A DNA stretch of 64,000 nt. Source: Phytoamicus setariae. GTDB lineage: Bacteria > Pseudomonadota > Alphaproteobacteria > Rhizobiales > Rhizobiaceae. The notes beneath the pieces are model-generated. The model did not search any database. It was given only the letters and a program-made list of their open reading frames with translations, and was not told where the DNA came from. Made by a program: the position numbers and the translations under genes. The stretch's first letter is position 1. Each line of letters begins with the position of its first letter. Below, one piece after another: positions 18,024 through 28,400 of this stretch. The stretch is from positions 62,001 to 126,000 of the forward strand of contig NZ_JAEQNC010000017.1 in NCBI RefSeq assembly GCF_016722925.1. The letters are read 5' to 3'.

Positions 18024-18827
18024 ATGCCATTGACCCTTGCCACCTGGAATATCAATTCCGTGCGGCTCAGAATGCCTTTAGTCGAAAAGTTCCTGGATCA
18101 ATGGCAACCTGATATTCTGTGTTTGCAGGAAACCAAGTGTCCGAACGACCAGTTTCCTTCCTCGCCATTGAATGCGCGCGGCTACGTCCACCAGGCAATC
18201 CACGGCCAGAAGGGCTACCATGGGGTGGCGATTCTGTCCAAGATCCCGCTCGACGACCATACCAAACGCGACTACTGCAATGTCGGGGATTCGCGCCACG
18301 TTTCGGCACTCTTCAAGGTCAATGGCAGGACCATCCGGCTGCACAATTTTTATGTGCCCGCCGGCGGCGACGAGCCTGACCGGGCCATCAATCCAAAATT
18401 CGGCCACAAGCTCGATTTCATCGAGGAAATGAAACATCTCGATGCCGAAGGTGAAGCGGAAACCTCCTCCATTCTTGTCGGCGACCTCAACATTGCGCCT
18501 TATGAGAACGATGTCTGGTCGCACAAGCAGCTCCTCAAGATCGTCAGCCACACGCCGGTCGAGACTGAAGGGCTGAAAGAGGTGATGGCGCGCGGCAAGT
18601 GGCTGGATCTGATCCGCCACAGGACGCCCGAGCCCGAGAAGATTTATACCTGGTGGAGCTACCGCTCTGCCAACTGGCAGCTTGCCGACAAGGGACGCCG
18701 CCTCGACCACATCTGGTCTTCCGCGGATCTTGGTCCGCACCTCACTTCAACCGAGATCGTGCGCGAGGCACGCGGCTGGGACCGCCCCTCCGACCACGTT
18801 CCGGTTATCATCAAGCTGGACATCTAA
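18024..18827 (+). CDS. xthA: Exodeoxyribonuclease III
   Basis: A 267-residue member of the exonuclease III / AP-endonuclease family. The conserved motifs are LATWNINSVRLR at the start, CLQETKCPNDQF with the metal-binding Glu, VGDLNIAPYENDVW with the catalytic Asp-Asn pair, and SDHVPVIIKLDI with the catalytic Asp-His at the C-terminus. It nicks abasic sites and digests 3' ends in base-excision repair. It is 35 bases upstream of the GW-domain gene and may be read into it. Confidence 0.95.
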   Translation: MPLTLATWNINSVRLRMPLVEKFLDQWQPDILCLQETKCPNDQFPSSPLNARGYVHQAIHGQKGYHGVAILSKIPLDDHTKRDYCNVGDSRHVSALFKVNGRTIRLHNFYVPAGGDEPDRAINPKFGHKLDFIEEMKHLDAEGEAETSSILVGDLNIAPYENDVWSHKQLLKIVSHTPVETEGLKEVMARGKWLDLIRHRTPEPEKIYTWWSYRSANWQLADKGRRLDHIWSSADLGPHLTSTEIVREARGWDRPSDHVPVIIKLDI

Positions 18828-18862
18828 GAGCGTCGAACGCTCGAAGCACGAAGGAACCGACC

Positions 18863-19441
18863 ATGCTGCTTGGCAGAGTCGACGGACTGATTAATGGCAA
18901 TGTTTGTGGATGGTCCTTCAACAGCGAAGCACCCACGGAACATCTGGTCATCAGAGTGATGCAAGGCGCAAAGGCCGTCGCCAGTGGCGTGGCCAATATC
19001 CCGCGCGCCGACCTTCCGGGTGCCGGTATCGGCGACGGCGACCACTCCTTTAAGATCCCCCTTCCGTCTGATATCACCAGGCTGGATGGACTGGCGGTGA
19101 TCGCACAATCCGCAATAGCGGGCGAAATCGCATTGCCGACTGGCCACGACAGCGACCGGCGCCTCGACCAGCTGTTCTCCGCGTTCTCCAGCCAATATGA
19201 AGAGGCGCTGTTTGCGTTGAAGGCGGAACTCGACGCCACCAAAAAGCTTTGCCAAACTCTGGAAAAACAGACGGCCGATCAGGGCTATGAAACACCGGCC
19301 GGTGTAGCTGAGCGGCTTGCAAGGCTCGAATCGCGCATGGAAGCCGCCGAAGTATTTTTTGTCCGCATCGACGAGACGGTGCGGCGCTTGGCAGAAGACG
19401 CGCGAAAGACCAAGCGGAAACGTATCTTCGGCATATTCTAG
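18863..19441 (+). CDS. GW-type beta domain plus coiled-coil protein, unknown function
   Basis: A 192-residue protein with no family name I can give. Residues 1 to about 80 hold GRVDGLINGNVCGW, ASGVANIPRADL and a GIGDGDHSFKIPLP end. The same pattern (GW, then SG-x-x-N-x-x-R-x-DL, then GF-x-x-P) opens the large glycosyltransferase at 25469-28513. Residues about 95-180 are predicted coiled coil (DRRLDQLFSAF, LARLESRMEAAE), and the tail KTKRKRIFGIF is basic. There is no signal peptide or membrane helix. AAGGAACCGACC precedes the ATG, and the glycosyltransferase gene begins 11 bases downstream, so a role in the same glycan process is inferred. Confidence 0.75.
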   Translation: MLLGRVDGLINGNVCGWSFNSEAPTEHLVIRVMQGAKAVASGVANIPRADLPGAGIGDGDHSFKIPLPSDITRLDGLAVIAQSAIAGEIALPTGHDSDRRLDQLFSAFSSQYEEALFALKAELDATKKLCQTLEKQTADQGYETPAGVAERLARLESRMEAAEVFFVRIDETVRRLAEDARKTKRKRIFGIF

Positions 19442-19452
19442 AGCCCATACGA

Positions 19453-20673
19453 ATGCGTATTCTGTTTGCCCATCAATATTTTCCTGGCCAGTTTCAGCGC
19501 ATTGCGCGCCATTATGTTGCAAGCGGAAAGCACGATGTCGTGGGGTTCAATCGTGGCCTAAAGGACGGGCGGTCGATGTCCCCGGTCGAAGGCGTCAGGA
19601 TGCACGAGTATGGACAAGAAATCGAGGCAGACCGACCAGAGGACCACGTTCTCTACGACACCGAGAACTTCATTCGCGAGGCGGCGAGCATCGCCATCAG
19701 GGCGCAGCAATTGAAGGAGCAGGGCTGGCAGCCCGATCTTGTCTACAGTCATACCGGCTGGGGGACAGGCGCCTTTTTGCACGACATTTTTCCGGATGCG
19801 CGCTTCATCAAGTACTGCGAGTGGTTTCACAACAATTCCCCGGCGAGCAACGAATTTCTCCATCGCGATCCGCCATTCGAGAGCCGGATCATGACCAGTT
19901 TGATGAACATGCCGGTTCTTGCCGACCTGGTCCGTGCCGATCTGATGATTGCACCGACCGAATGGCAGAGGCAGCAGTTCCCGCCACATATCCGGCGGGG
20001 AATCGAAATCGCTCCGGATGGTATCGACACTGACCTTTTCAAACCGGCGCCCGACGCTTCTTTCCGGCTTGCCGGCGGGCGAATATTTTCTGTAGGCGAT
20101 CGTGTGGTGACCTACGTTGCGCGCGGCGCCGACCCCTTCCGGGGTTTCAGGCAGTTCATCGAGGCATTGACAATCCTGCAGGCGCGCGATCCGCACGTCG
20201 AGGCAATCGTTGTCGGCGACAAGTCGGTTTATTACGGCCGAGGCGTCGGCACTGAGGATCACTTCGGAGAGGTGATGGCTGCAAGCGGGATCGACGCCGC
20301 ACGAACCCATTTCACGGGAACCCTGCCGTATGCGGATTATCGACGGGTACTGCAGGTCTCCGCCGCGCATGTCTATCTGACAGTGCCGTTCGTGCTCTCC
20401 TGGTCGGCACTGGAAGCGCTATCGACAGGATGCGCGGTCGTAGGCTCGGATACCGCGCCCGTGAGGGAGTTCGTCACGCACGCAGAGAACGGCTTGCTTG
20501 CAGATTTCTTCAGCCCCGAGAAGATCGCCGATCAAATCGAGGCAGCGCTCGCCGGTGGAACGAAAATCGAGATGATCCGCAGAAATGCTCGTCAGACAAT
20601 CCTGGATCGCTGGTCCGCAGTGGGCGCGATAGCCCGCCACGAAGCCCTGGTTTCAAACCTGATCGTCAGCTGA
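19453..20673 (+). CDS. Glycosyltransferase, GT4-like
   Basis: A 406-residue GT-B glycosyltransferase. The N-terminal half starts MRILFAHQYFPGQFQRIARH. The C-terminal half has YVARGADPFRGFRQFIEAL and the nucleotide-sugar-binding stretch LSWSALEALSTGCAVVGSDT followed by VREFVTHAENGLLADF, typical of GT4. The donor and acceptor are not evident. No signal peptide or membrane anchor is seen. It follows the GW-domain gene by 11 bases with a weak ribosome site and so is probably coupled to it. Its 3' end faces the type I secretion genes with a 60-base gap. Confidence 0.85.
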   Translation: MRILFAHQYFPGQFQRIARHYVASGKHDVVGFNRGLKDGRSMSPVEGVRMHEYGQEIEADRPEDHVLYDTENFIREAASIAIRAQQLKEQGWQPDLVYSHTGWGTGAFLHDIFPDARFIKYCEWFHNNSPASNEFLHRDPPFESRIMTSLMNMPVLADLVRADLMIAPTEWQRQQFPPHIRRGIEIAPDGIDTDLFKPAPDASFRLAGGRIFSVGDRVVTYVARGADPFRGFRQFIEALTILQARDPHVEAIVVGDKSVYYGRGVGTEDHFGEVMAASGIDAARTHFTGTLPYADYRRVLQVSAAHVYLTVPFVLSWSALEALSTGCAVVGSDTAPVREFVTHAENGLLADFFSPEKIADQIEAALAGGTKIEMIRRNARQTILDRWSAVGAIARHEALVSNLIVS

Positions 20674-20733
20674 TATGGACGGGACCTGGAACCCGGAAAA
20701 TGTCAGGGCTAAATAGATTGGTTCTGCTGCGCT

Positions 20734-22122
20734 CTATTGCTCACGGAATGCCTTGTTGAAGCTCTTTTCGATCGGCTCCACCAGATAGGCAAGCGCGGTG
20801 CGATAGCCGTTGACGATGGAGACCTCTGCCGTCATGCCGGGATAAAGAAACAGGTTGGGCTGCTTCTTCATGTCTTCCATGTCGATGGTGGCGCGAAAAA
20901 CGAAGGTGACTTCGCCCGTCCGCTCGTCGGTAACACCATCCGGCGCGATATAGCTGACCCTTCCGATAAGCGGCCTGGTTTCCGAAGCGCCGAAGGCCGA
21001 CAGCCGCACTTCTACCTTCTCGCCGACATGGATGCTGTCGATATCCATCGCTCGCGCATGGCCTTCGATCAGCATCGGCTGGTTGGCCGGCACAATGTCG
21101 AGCACGGGCTGCCCGGGAATAAGCGCCGAGCCCTGGGTACGGATCTTGATATTGGCGACCACGCCGTCCTGCGGCGCGCGGATCGTTGCCTTGGCAACAG
21201 CGTCCTCGGCGGCGATGATTTCCTGGCGGAAGCGGGCAATCTCCACCTGAGTGGCCGAAATCTGCTCGGAAATCGCACGGAAATACTCCGTCCGCCGGTT
21301 TGCCAGCGACAGTTCCATCTGGGTCTTGCGCTGGTTGTTCTCGGCAAGCGCCGCATCCGACTCGGCGATCCGCGTCTGCATGTCGACGAGCTGCAGCTTC
21401 TTCTCGTTCACCACCGATTTGGTAACCAGCTGTTTTGCCTGCAGCTCGAGATAGGCCTCGTAGTCAGCACGCATCACCTCGGCCTGTTCGGCAGAGGAAT
21501 TTCGGCGCGCGACCAGTGCGACGCGCTGGCTCTGCAATTGTTCGACCATCGATCGATCGCTGGCGATCTGTCCCACGAACTGGCTCTGGCGCTCGCTGAA
21601 CAGCTTTTTCTCGGTGCTGACCAGTTGCATTGCCGCCTCGACGTCCATGCCAACGGGCACGGCGTCATGATAGGTGAACTCCGGCTGCTCATCCTTTTCG
21701 GCAATGAGCCGGGCAAGCCGGGCACCGAGCACGAACAGTTGCTGGCGATGCTGGGTCAATGTGGACTGGTTGCGGGTGACATCAAGCGTGGCTAGCAGCG
21801 CGCCTTCCTTCACTGCCTGGCCCTCATGCACCATGATCGCCTTCAGCGTACCGCCTTCGAGATGCGTCACCGTCTTCGTCCGGCTTTCGACGATCACCCT
21901 GCCTGTGGCGGCCGAGGCCTGGGCGATCGGCGTGACCGACGCCCAGAGGAAAAACCCGCCGACGCCAATGAGCAGCGTCGCCAACCCCAGAACGATGGGT
22001 CCCAACAGCGTAACGTTCTTGCTCGCTTCCTCGCGAACGACCTCATCCCACTCGCTGAGCGGTTTTACGGCCGTACCGGTGGTGCGATATTCCGACTTGG
22101 ACAATGTTATCGGCGCGCTCAT
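20734..22122 (-). CDS. HlyD family type I secretion adaptor (PrsE-like)
   Basis: A 462-residue periplasmic adaptor. One membrane helix lies at about residues 40-62 (LGPIVLGLATLLIGVGGFF). It is followed by a lipoyl half-motif (GTLKAIMVHEGQAVKEGALL), a long coiled-coil hairpin (about 110-300) and a C-terminal beta barrel with GRVSYIAPDGVTDERTGE. It links the ABC exporter to an outer-membrane TolC channel that is not in this window. It overlaps the upstream ABC gene by 4 bases. The closest known rhizobial counterparts are PrsE-type exporters of glycanases and adhesins. Confidence 0.9.
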   Translation of the reverse strand: MSAPITLSKSEYRTTGTAVKPLSEWDEVVREEASKNVTLLGPIVLGLATLLIGVGGFFLWASVTPIAQASAATGRVIVESRTKTVTHLEGGTLKAIMVHEGQAVKEGALLATLDVTRNQSTLTQHRQQLFVLGARLARLIAEKDEQPEFTYHDAVPVGMDVEAAMQLVSTEKKLFSERQSQFVGQIASDRSMVEQLQSQRVALVARRNSSAEQAEVMRADYEAYLELQAKQLVTKSVVNEKKLQLVDMQTRIAESDAALAENNQRKTQMELSLANRRTEYFRAISEQISATQVEIARFRQEIIAAEDAVAKATIRAPQDGVVANIKIRTQGSALIPGQPVLDIVPANQPMLIEGHARAMDIDSIHVGEKVEVRLSAFGASETRPLIGRVSYIAPDGVTDERTGEVTFVFRATIDMEDMKKQPNLFLYPGMTAEVSIVNGYRTALAYLVEPIEKSFNKAFREQ

Positions 22123-23879
22123 CCGACGTCTCCCGCTGCGGGCACAACACGCATGATACCCTTTCGGCGCGCATCGTTTGCCAATCGCGCCTCCGGTGAA
22201 ATCATTTCGATGACTTCGGTTCGCGGACCAAACTGGGCGACTACGCCATGTTCGATGACCATGATCTTGTCGGCGACCGCCATGACCGAAGGCCGGTGCG
22301 CAATCATGATGACGATGGCGCCACGCGCACGTGCCTCCACGATCGCCGCTATCAATGCCTGTTCGCCGATGCCGTCGAGATTGGAATTCGGCTCATCGAG
22401 GATCAGGAGCTTCGGATCCCCATAGAGCGCGCGCGCAAGCGCCAGTCGCTGCATCTGCCCGCCCGACAGCATATGCATGCCTTCGCGGACGGGCGTGTCG
22501 TAGCCATGCGGCAGCTTGCCGATCATGTCGTGGATGCCGGCGGCCTGGGCTGCCCGGATCACGTCGCGCGGATCGCTGTCCTGCATCCGGGCGATCGTCT
22601 GACGGATCGTGCCGTCGATCAGCGACAACGACTGTGGCAGATAACCGACCGCGCGACCGAACGAACCACGCTCCCACAGATAGGTCGAATGTCCGTCGAG
22701 ATAGACCCCACCGGCAGTCGGCTTGATGATGCCTGTGAGGCACCGGGCCAACGTCGATTTTCCAGCCCCCGAAGGACCGGCAATGCCCAGGACTTCGCCC
22801 GGCGATAACGAGAAGGTCAGCCCCCTGAGCACGGGAATGTCGCGACCGTCAGGCAGGTAAACCAGATGTTCGACGGAAAGGTCGCCGTCACCCACCGGAG
22901 CCGGCATCGTCTGCCGCGCAGAACCCTCATGCTCGATGAGCGCTTTGATGCGTGACCAGGCTTGGCCTGCATTGACCCATTGCTGCCAATTCTCGATCAG
23001 CCCGGCAAATGGCCCCACAGCCTGCGAGGTCAGAACCATGCCGGCAAAAAGCACACCCGCATTGATTGCGCCCGACAGGACCAGAAATGCGCCCGTAGCC
23101 ACCGTCACCATCTGCAAGCTCTTCTGCAGCGATTTGGTGATGGCCAGCACGATGCGCGTGCGCACATTGGCGGTGTTGGAGTATTCCAGCATTTCGCCCT
23201 GCGAGCGGCGCCACATACGCACCAGCGCCGGCAGCATGCCCATCGCCTCGATCGCCTCGGCGTGGCGCATGGAGTTGGCGACTTCCTGCACATGCCGCTG
23301 CTGGGCGGCATTGGCTTCCTTGATCGCCTGACGGGTCAAGCCATCGGTGATGAAATTCATCACCACCATCGCGATGATGAATCCGCCGGCAACCATCGCA
23401 TAAACCGGATGGATGAACAGCAGTGCCACAAGGAAAACCACAGACCAGAACGCATCGAGCGGCATCGACACGGCATTGCTGCCAATGAACTGTCGGAGTT
23501 CATTGATGTCGCGGATCGCCGCGCCACCTTCATTGACCCCGCCCTCGACGGACTGCAAGACGCCTGCCTGCAGCGCCGGCAGATTCAGCCGCTGTGCCAG
23601 ACCGTGCGCCATGACGGTGTAGGTCCAGTTGCGGACAAAATCCAGGAGACCATAGATGATGATGCCCAGGATACCGATGACGATCAGCCCATAGAGCGTA
23701 TCATAACTCTTGGCAGGCAGGACGCGGCTATAGACCTGGACCATGAAAATCGGCCCGATCAGCATGGCGAAATTCAGGAAGAAGCTGACAATACCGGCAT
23801 AGATGAAACCGCGCAGGAAAATTTTCCGAGCCGATTGCAGGAGCGTCGTGGAGTTTGCGGTCTTCATTCTTCTCATCAT
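22119..23879 (-). CDS. Type I secretion ABC permease/ATPase (PrsD-like)
   Basis: A 586-residue half-size ABC exporter. An N-terminal six-helix membrane domain is followed by an ATPase with Walker [14 protein letters not shown] (about residue 370), signature LSGGQMQRLALARALYG and Walker B LLILDEPNSNLDG. There is no N-terminal C39 peptidase domain, so the cargo probably carries an uncleaved C-terminal signal, as in RTX and PrsD systems. Several starts (TTG 23882, ATG 23879, 23876, 23867) lie close together with no clear ribosome site. The RTX protein at 28893 is the best local cargo candidate. Confidence 0.9.
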   Translation of the reverse strand: MMRRMKTANSTTLLQSARKIFLRGFIYAGIVSFFLNFAMLIGPIFMVQVYSRVLPAKSYDTLYGLIVIGILGIIIYGLLDFVRNWTYTVMAHGLAQRLNLPALQAGVLQSVEGGVNEGGAAIRDINELRQFIGSNAVSMPLDAFWSVVFLVALLFIHPVYAMVAGGFIIAMVVMNFITDGLTRQAIKEANAAQQRHVQEVANSMRHAEAIEAMGMLPALVRMWRRSQGEMLEYSNTANVRTRIVLAITKSLQKSLQMVTVATGAFLVLSGAINAGVLFAGMVLTSQAVGPFAGLIENWQQWVNAGQAWSRIKALIEHEGSARQTMPAPVGDGDLSVEHLVYLPDGRDIPVLRGLTFSLSPGEVLGIAGPSGAGKSTLARCLTGIIKPTAGGVYLDGHSTYLWERGSFGRAVGYLPQSLSLIDGTIRQTIARMQDSDPRDVIRAAQAAGIHDMIGKLPHGYDTPVREGMHMLSGGQMQRLALARALYGDPKLLILDEPNSNLDGIGEQALIAAIVEARARGAIVIMIAHRPSVMAVADKIMVIEHGVVAQFGPRTEVIEMISPEARLANDARRKGIMRVVPAAGDVG

Positions 23880-23981
23880 CAATGCAGAAACCCGACCTAC
23901 TTAGAGGTCATGGTGTGAAGATAGGGTTGCTTGTTGTCCCGTGCCTTGTGAAATGCGGCCGGATAGGAGCTGGATTGCCCG

Positions 23982-24791
23982 CTAAGGGTTGTCAAGACAA
24001 GACTTCATCGCCAACAAACGCGTCTTGCGCACAGCCTCCACGGAGGCAATCAATTCAGCATGGTCTTGCCTGAATTTCGCCTCCGTATCCTTGCTCCAAT
24101 TGCCGCCTATCTTTCTGATCTTTTCATCAACGGGTAGATCGGTGTCCGGCACGGGCATACCAAGCGCGCGATAAAACACGGCAAGTGTCTTTTGCTTGTC
24201 CATGAACAACGTCTCATATGTCAAATTGATGGGCTGGAGCGAACGACGCTCGACCAGTTCGACGTTCAAATTCTCAACATGTGCGAGATAGCGAAACCAC
24301 TCCGATAGCTTTGCCGCATTGTATTCGGGGTCCACGGGATTGTCGCCTTCAACGCTATGAAAGTATCCCGTTGCCGTTGCTCGAAAGAGCGATACCGCTT
24401 GCGCAACCAGATTCTCCCGCCACAAGTGAAAAACCGTCAATTTGGGAAAGGCCTTGAAAAATACGTCCTCACCAAAGATGGCAATGTGCTCGCTTGTTGC
24501 CTCGATACCGAAGACACCATCGATCTGCGCCACCCCGCGAAGCGCCTGCATGAACGTCTTTGCTTCTACCGCGCCGACTGTCGTAGCAGACTGCCTTAGG
24601 AACTCGGGGTTGATATGCTCGTCCGGATTTCCCAAGCGTCCCGCAAGCAAGCTTGTGAGCCACGAGCTCCCACTTCTGCCATTGAAGATTATGAGGTAGT
24701 CCGCAACGACGGATTTGGCAGCATCGACGGCGCTCCGCCCGAGACATTCATCTACCGCTAAGTCCTTGACTATATTTTCAAATGACCTCAT
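23982..24791 (-). CDS. Stf0-like sulfotransferase
   Basis: A 269-residue protein with the PAPS 5'-phosphate loop NGRSGSSWL at residues 37-45 and HLWRENLVAQAVSLFRA, which resembles the 3'-phosphate and substrate region of Stf0 (trehalose 2-sulfotransferase type) enzymes. It would move sulfate from PAPS to a carbohydrate hydroxyl; the acceptor is unknown. GAAGGTAGAT precedes the ATG. It is divergent from the acetyltransferase gene with only 39 bases between starts. Codon use here looks more AT-rich than in the neighbours, a possible sign of transfer. Confidence 0.82.
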   Translation of the reverse strand: MRSFENIVKDLAVDECLGRSAVDAAKSVVADYLIIFNGRSGSSWLTSLLAGRLGNPDEHINPEFLRQSATTVGAVEAKTFMQALRGVAQIDGVFGIEATSEHIAIFGEDVFFKAFPKLTVFHLWRENLVAQAVSLFRATATGYFHSVEGDNPVDPEYNAAKLSEWFRYLAHVENLNVELVERRSLQPINLTYETLFMDKQKTLAVFYRALGMPVPDTDLPVDEKIRKIGGNWSKDTEAKFRQDHAELIASVEAVRKTRLLAMKSCLDNP

Positions 24792-24830
24792 ATCTACCTT
24801 CAGATTTCCCCAACGCTAGAGACCAAGCCG

Positions 24831-25460
24831 GTGCCAATAATTATTGAAGACAACGGTGCAAACAACGTCGTCAGTTTTCCAGAAAGCTCCTCAGCAAATG
24901 GCAAAGTGATTTTCAGCGGGGACAATAATTCTCTCATAGTTCAGGGTCCGTTTTCCGGCAGCGTCTATATCACGATAGGCTCAAATAGCGATGTCCAAAT
25001 TGGCCAGAACTGCTCGTTCGCCGACCTTCGCATTCATGCCGACCAATCTTCGAGCATCCACATCGGCGAGCATGTAAACGTCAATGCACGGGTGCAATTT
25101 CTGGCTCATGAGCCAGGTACCATAAGAATTGGCCCATGGTGCCTGTTCGCGAGCGATATCGATGTCAGCGTAAGCGATATGCATTCGATATTTGATGCCG
25201 TGACCGGAGAACGAATTAACCCGGCCAGCGACGTTGAAATCGGAGCACATGTTTGGGTTGGCAACAGGGTCCTCGTCATGAAGGGGGCCCGGATCGGCAG
25301 TGGTTCGATGATCGGCGCCGGTGCGATTGTAAACGCCGACGTGCCAAAGAATTGCATTGCTGCCGGACAACCGGCACGCGTTATCCGAGAGTCGATCATG
25401 TGGGATCGACGCCTTGTCAGCCACCTGCCCCAAGACGCGCCAGCCTTATCATTCTTCTGA
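24831..25460 (+). CDS. Hexapeptide-repeat acyltransferase
   Basis: A 209-residue left-handed beta-helix protein. Isoleucine- and valine-rich hexads run from about residue 25 to 180. The catalytic/CoA region reads EIGAHVWVGNRVLVMKGA then GSGSMIGAGAIVNADVP and AAGQPARVIR, as in WbbJ/maltose-acetyltransferase-type O-acetyltransferases. It probably acetylates a sugar. The start is GTG at 24831 with a weak ribosome site. The stop lies 8 bases from the stop of the convergent large glycosyltransferase gene. Confidence 0.85.
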   Translation: MPIIIEDNGANNVVSFPESSSANGKVIFSGDNNSLIVQGPFSGSVYITIGSNSDVQIGQNCSFADLRIHADQSSSIHIGEHVNVNARVQFLAHEPGTIRIGPWCLFASDIDVSVSDMHSIFDAVTGERINPASDVEIGAHVWVGNRVLVMKGARIGSGSMIGAGAIVNADVPKNCIAAGQPARVIRESIMWDRRLVSHLPQDAPALSFF

Positions 25461-25468
25461 TTCCTTTA

Positions 25469-28400
25469 TTAAGAGTTCGATCTCAGGTATGAATCCAGCA
25501 TGTCCTCATCAGGCACTTCGACTTCATGGGCCGCCTGAAGCTGTTGCGTTGCTTCAATAAGAAGCTGGCAAATCTCCGCCACGTCCGCCTCCCTGGGAAC
25601 GACAGAGCCATACTGTAACTCCCGCACTCGTTCAGCAGGCGCGCCTATGTCCGTCACAACGGGCCAAAGCCCGGCCTCGAATGCAAGCGAAAGCGTGTAG
25701 GAGAAGGTTTCCGGCCAAAGGTTGGGGAAAAAGCTGATATGCGGCTGATAGCGAGCCAGCAGACTACCGATGCTGCTTGGTTCATAGGCCCCCAGTATCT
25801 CGACATTTGGCAGATCCGAAAACGCGGCATCGTTCCTGGTATAGCCGAAGACGATGAACTGAAGCGGCAACCCATGGCAATAGGCATGTTGCGCGCATTC
25901 AAGAAGGCGCGGGAATCCCTTGATATCGCTGATAGCGCCGATTATGGCGACGCGTATCCTGTCGCTCTGCGCAGGCACGCTGAGACGCCGGACTTCCGCC
26001 TGGCCAACCGCATCAGTTCGTGGATGCGGCTTCACCACAAACTCGCCGTCGAAGCCAAGCCGAACGAGTCGGTTGACCGTATCGTGCGACCCCGCAAAAG
26101 TCCGTTTTGCACCGCTCATCACCGCCTGAAACGCCTTGCGATATTGCTGGATGTCGTTGCCCGCCGCTTCCAGATAGTGGCGCAATCCGGGAAACGGTCG
26201 ATCCACCACCGCCGCAAGGCTTGGCTTGTCGTCAGGGGTTTCTCCGAAGTAGCGACCGGATGGGGTCGTGAACGTCACGCTGGGGCAGGCCCAAGCGAAA
26301 TCGTGAACGGTAACGTCATAATCGAAATTTTCCACAAGCCAGCTAAGCAACACTTGCGGCACGCCGATCGGGCTGTGGATATGGATCTTCTCCGGCCCGA
26401 ATTCGATTATGTCGTTCTTGAGTTCTTCGATTTCCCGCGCCGAATACGTCTCATTATGCGCAGCCTGGAAGAAGCGTCCATACTTGCTTTGATCCGACTG
26501 GATTTCAAGTTTCGACGATCCCAAAAGCGCAAACCTCAGGATCAGATTGGCGTAGTCTTCCTGCCGGTAAAGATACGCCAGATCCTGAACATACTTTTCC
26601 GTGCCGCCGCCAAGGTCGTGCGTAATGTGTAAAACGCGCTTTTCTTCCATGGCATCGGCCAGCAAGCCGATATTTACATCCCGACGGAGTTTTGCGACAG
26701 GATCGCGCGCAAGGAACCTCTGAATCACACGATCGTAAAAGGGATAGGCCTCGTTTATCTTCTTGGCGCTCTCAATGATCCGCTGAAGCTTTTCATCTCC
26801 AAACGACACGGCTCCCCTGTGGATCAGGAATACATCGGCCGCCAGCACATGCTTCCATCCTCTCGAGGAAGCCTTCAGGCAAAAGTCAACTTCCTCGCCG
26901 TAACCCCGTCCCCACTTTGCGGCATCGAAGGCACCGACATCCATCAGGCAAGCCCGCCGAATGAACATGCAGAAGCCGATCGCCACCGGGATATCGAGAA
27001 TCTTTCCGGCATTTACACGGGCGGCCATCTCATCGACAGCCTTGGCTATTTCCGGTGTCTCGACAGGAATTGACTTGCAGAGGTAGGGCAGTGTGCAGAT
27101 TTCACCGTTGCTGGAGAACGGCGTCACAGTACCGATGTTGCTATCCTTCGCCGCAGCCGCGACGATCCTGTCCACCCAACCGTCCTGGACAACCGTGTCC
27201 GCGTTGAGGAGAATGACATCATTGCTGCCGGCCGCGACCATCCCGAGGTTAACCGCCGCTGAAAATCCATGGTTTTGCTTGCGATGCAGTATCTTGAGGT
27301 TTTCCCGACCCTGCAACTCAAGCGCACGCAAATATTGGACAATCACAGTTTCCGGCGAATTGTCGTTGACGAGGATGATCTCGGTCTTCGTTTCGTTTTG
27401 CGCGGCGAAAATACTGTCCATGCATTCGGCCAGTTCCACGGCACCGCCATAGACCGGGACAACAACGGAAACGGTGCCGCCAGCCTCTGTCGGCGCATCT
27501 TTAAAGACCAGATCACGCGCAATAAAACTGGTCGCGCCGTCTGAAGACAGCATGCCGCTGGACAGTGATGTTACGCTCTTCATCGCGGTACGACGATGCT
27601 GGGCGATTGCAGCGAGTTCCTCATAAGTGCTCGAAATCGAAATCCGTGCGACTTCGATCTTCGTCTCCGCATCGATAAGGGTTACCTCGGCACAATCGCC
27701 TTCGAGCTCGGCATCGAAGTGCAGCACGAAGCCGAGATTCGCGGTCACCCCACCAAGCTCCTGGCGCACATCTGCCCGCTTTAGGTTAGTACTTGCGCTT
27801 CCGAGCCTCATGCCGTCGCAATAGGCATCCAGACGAAGCGGAATTCCTCGATCCTGCCGGAATGCCCAGCCTTCAATCCGGCCGAAATCGGCGTGTTCGA
27901 CGAACACGGTGTAGTCAGGGTAGCTCAGGGCGACTGCATCGCTTCTGACCACTTCGCTTTCATGATCTATCTCAACGACGTAAACATGCGCGCGCCCATC
28001 CCAATAGGCTTCCGGCACCTGCCACGTAAGCGCTACTTCGACGCCATCAGCGGTAGAACCCTCGACGAACGGGATCTTGATGAATCCCACGCTCACACCG
28101 TCGATCTTGACAGCAGCCTTGATGGCCGCGCCGATCCACCCGCGGACGACGATTTTCAAGGCGCCGTGTTCAATACCCGCAAGCATGATCGACATGCCCC
28201 GCGCCACATTGAGAATGCGCCCGTCCCCGTCGATGATTTCGCCATCTGCCAGAACATGAACCAGATTCGTCAGCCGCTTGATCGAGCGCCGGGCAATCGG
28301 CACGCAAAAACCGGCGCGGCCGCTCGCAATCCCGTTCGCCATCAGATCGGGGCGGGATTGATTCGACAGGCCACTTGAAACAATGGTTTTGTTGAGAGCG

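Noticed and set aside
18831-18845. GAGCGT-CGA-ACGCTC hairpin after exonuclease III
   Set aside because: Six base pairs, no T-run; too weak to call a terminator, and the next gene follows within 20 bases.
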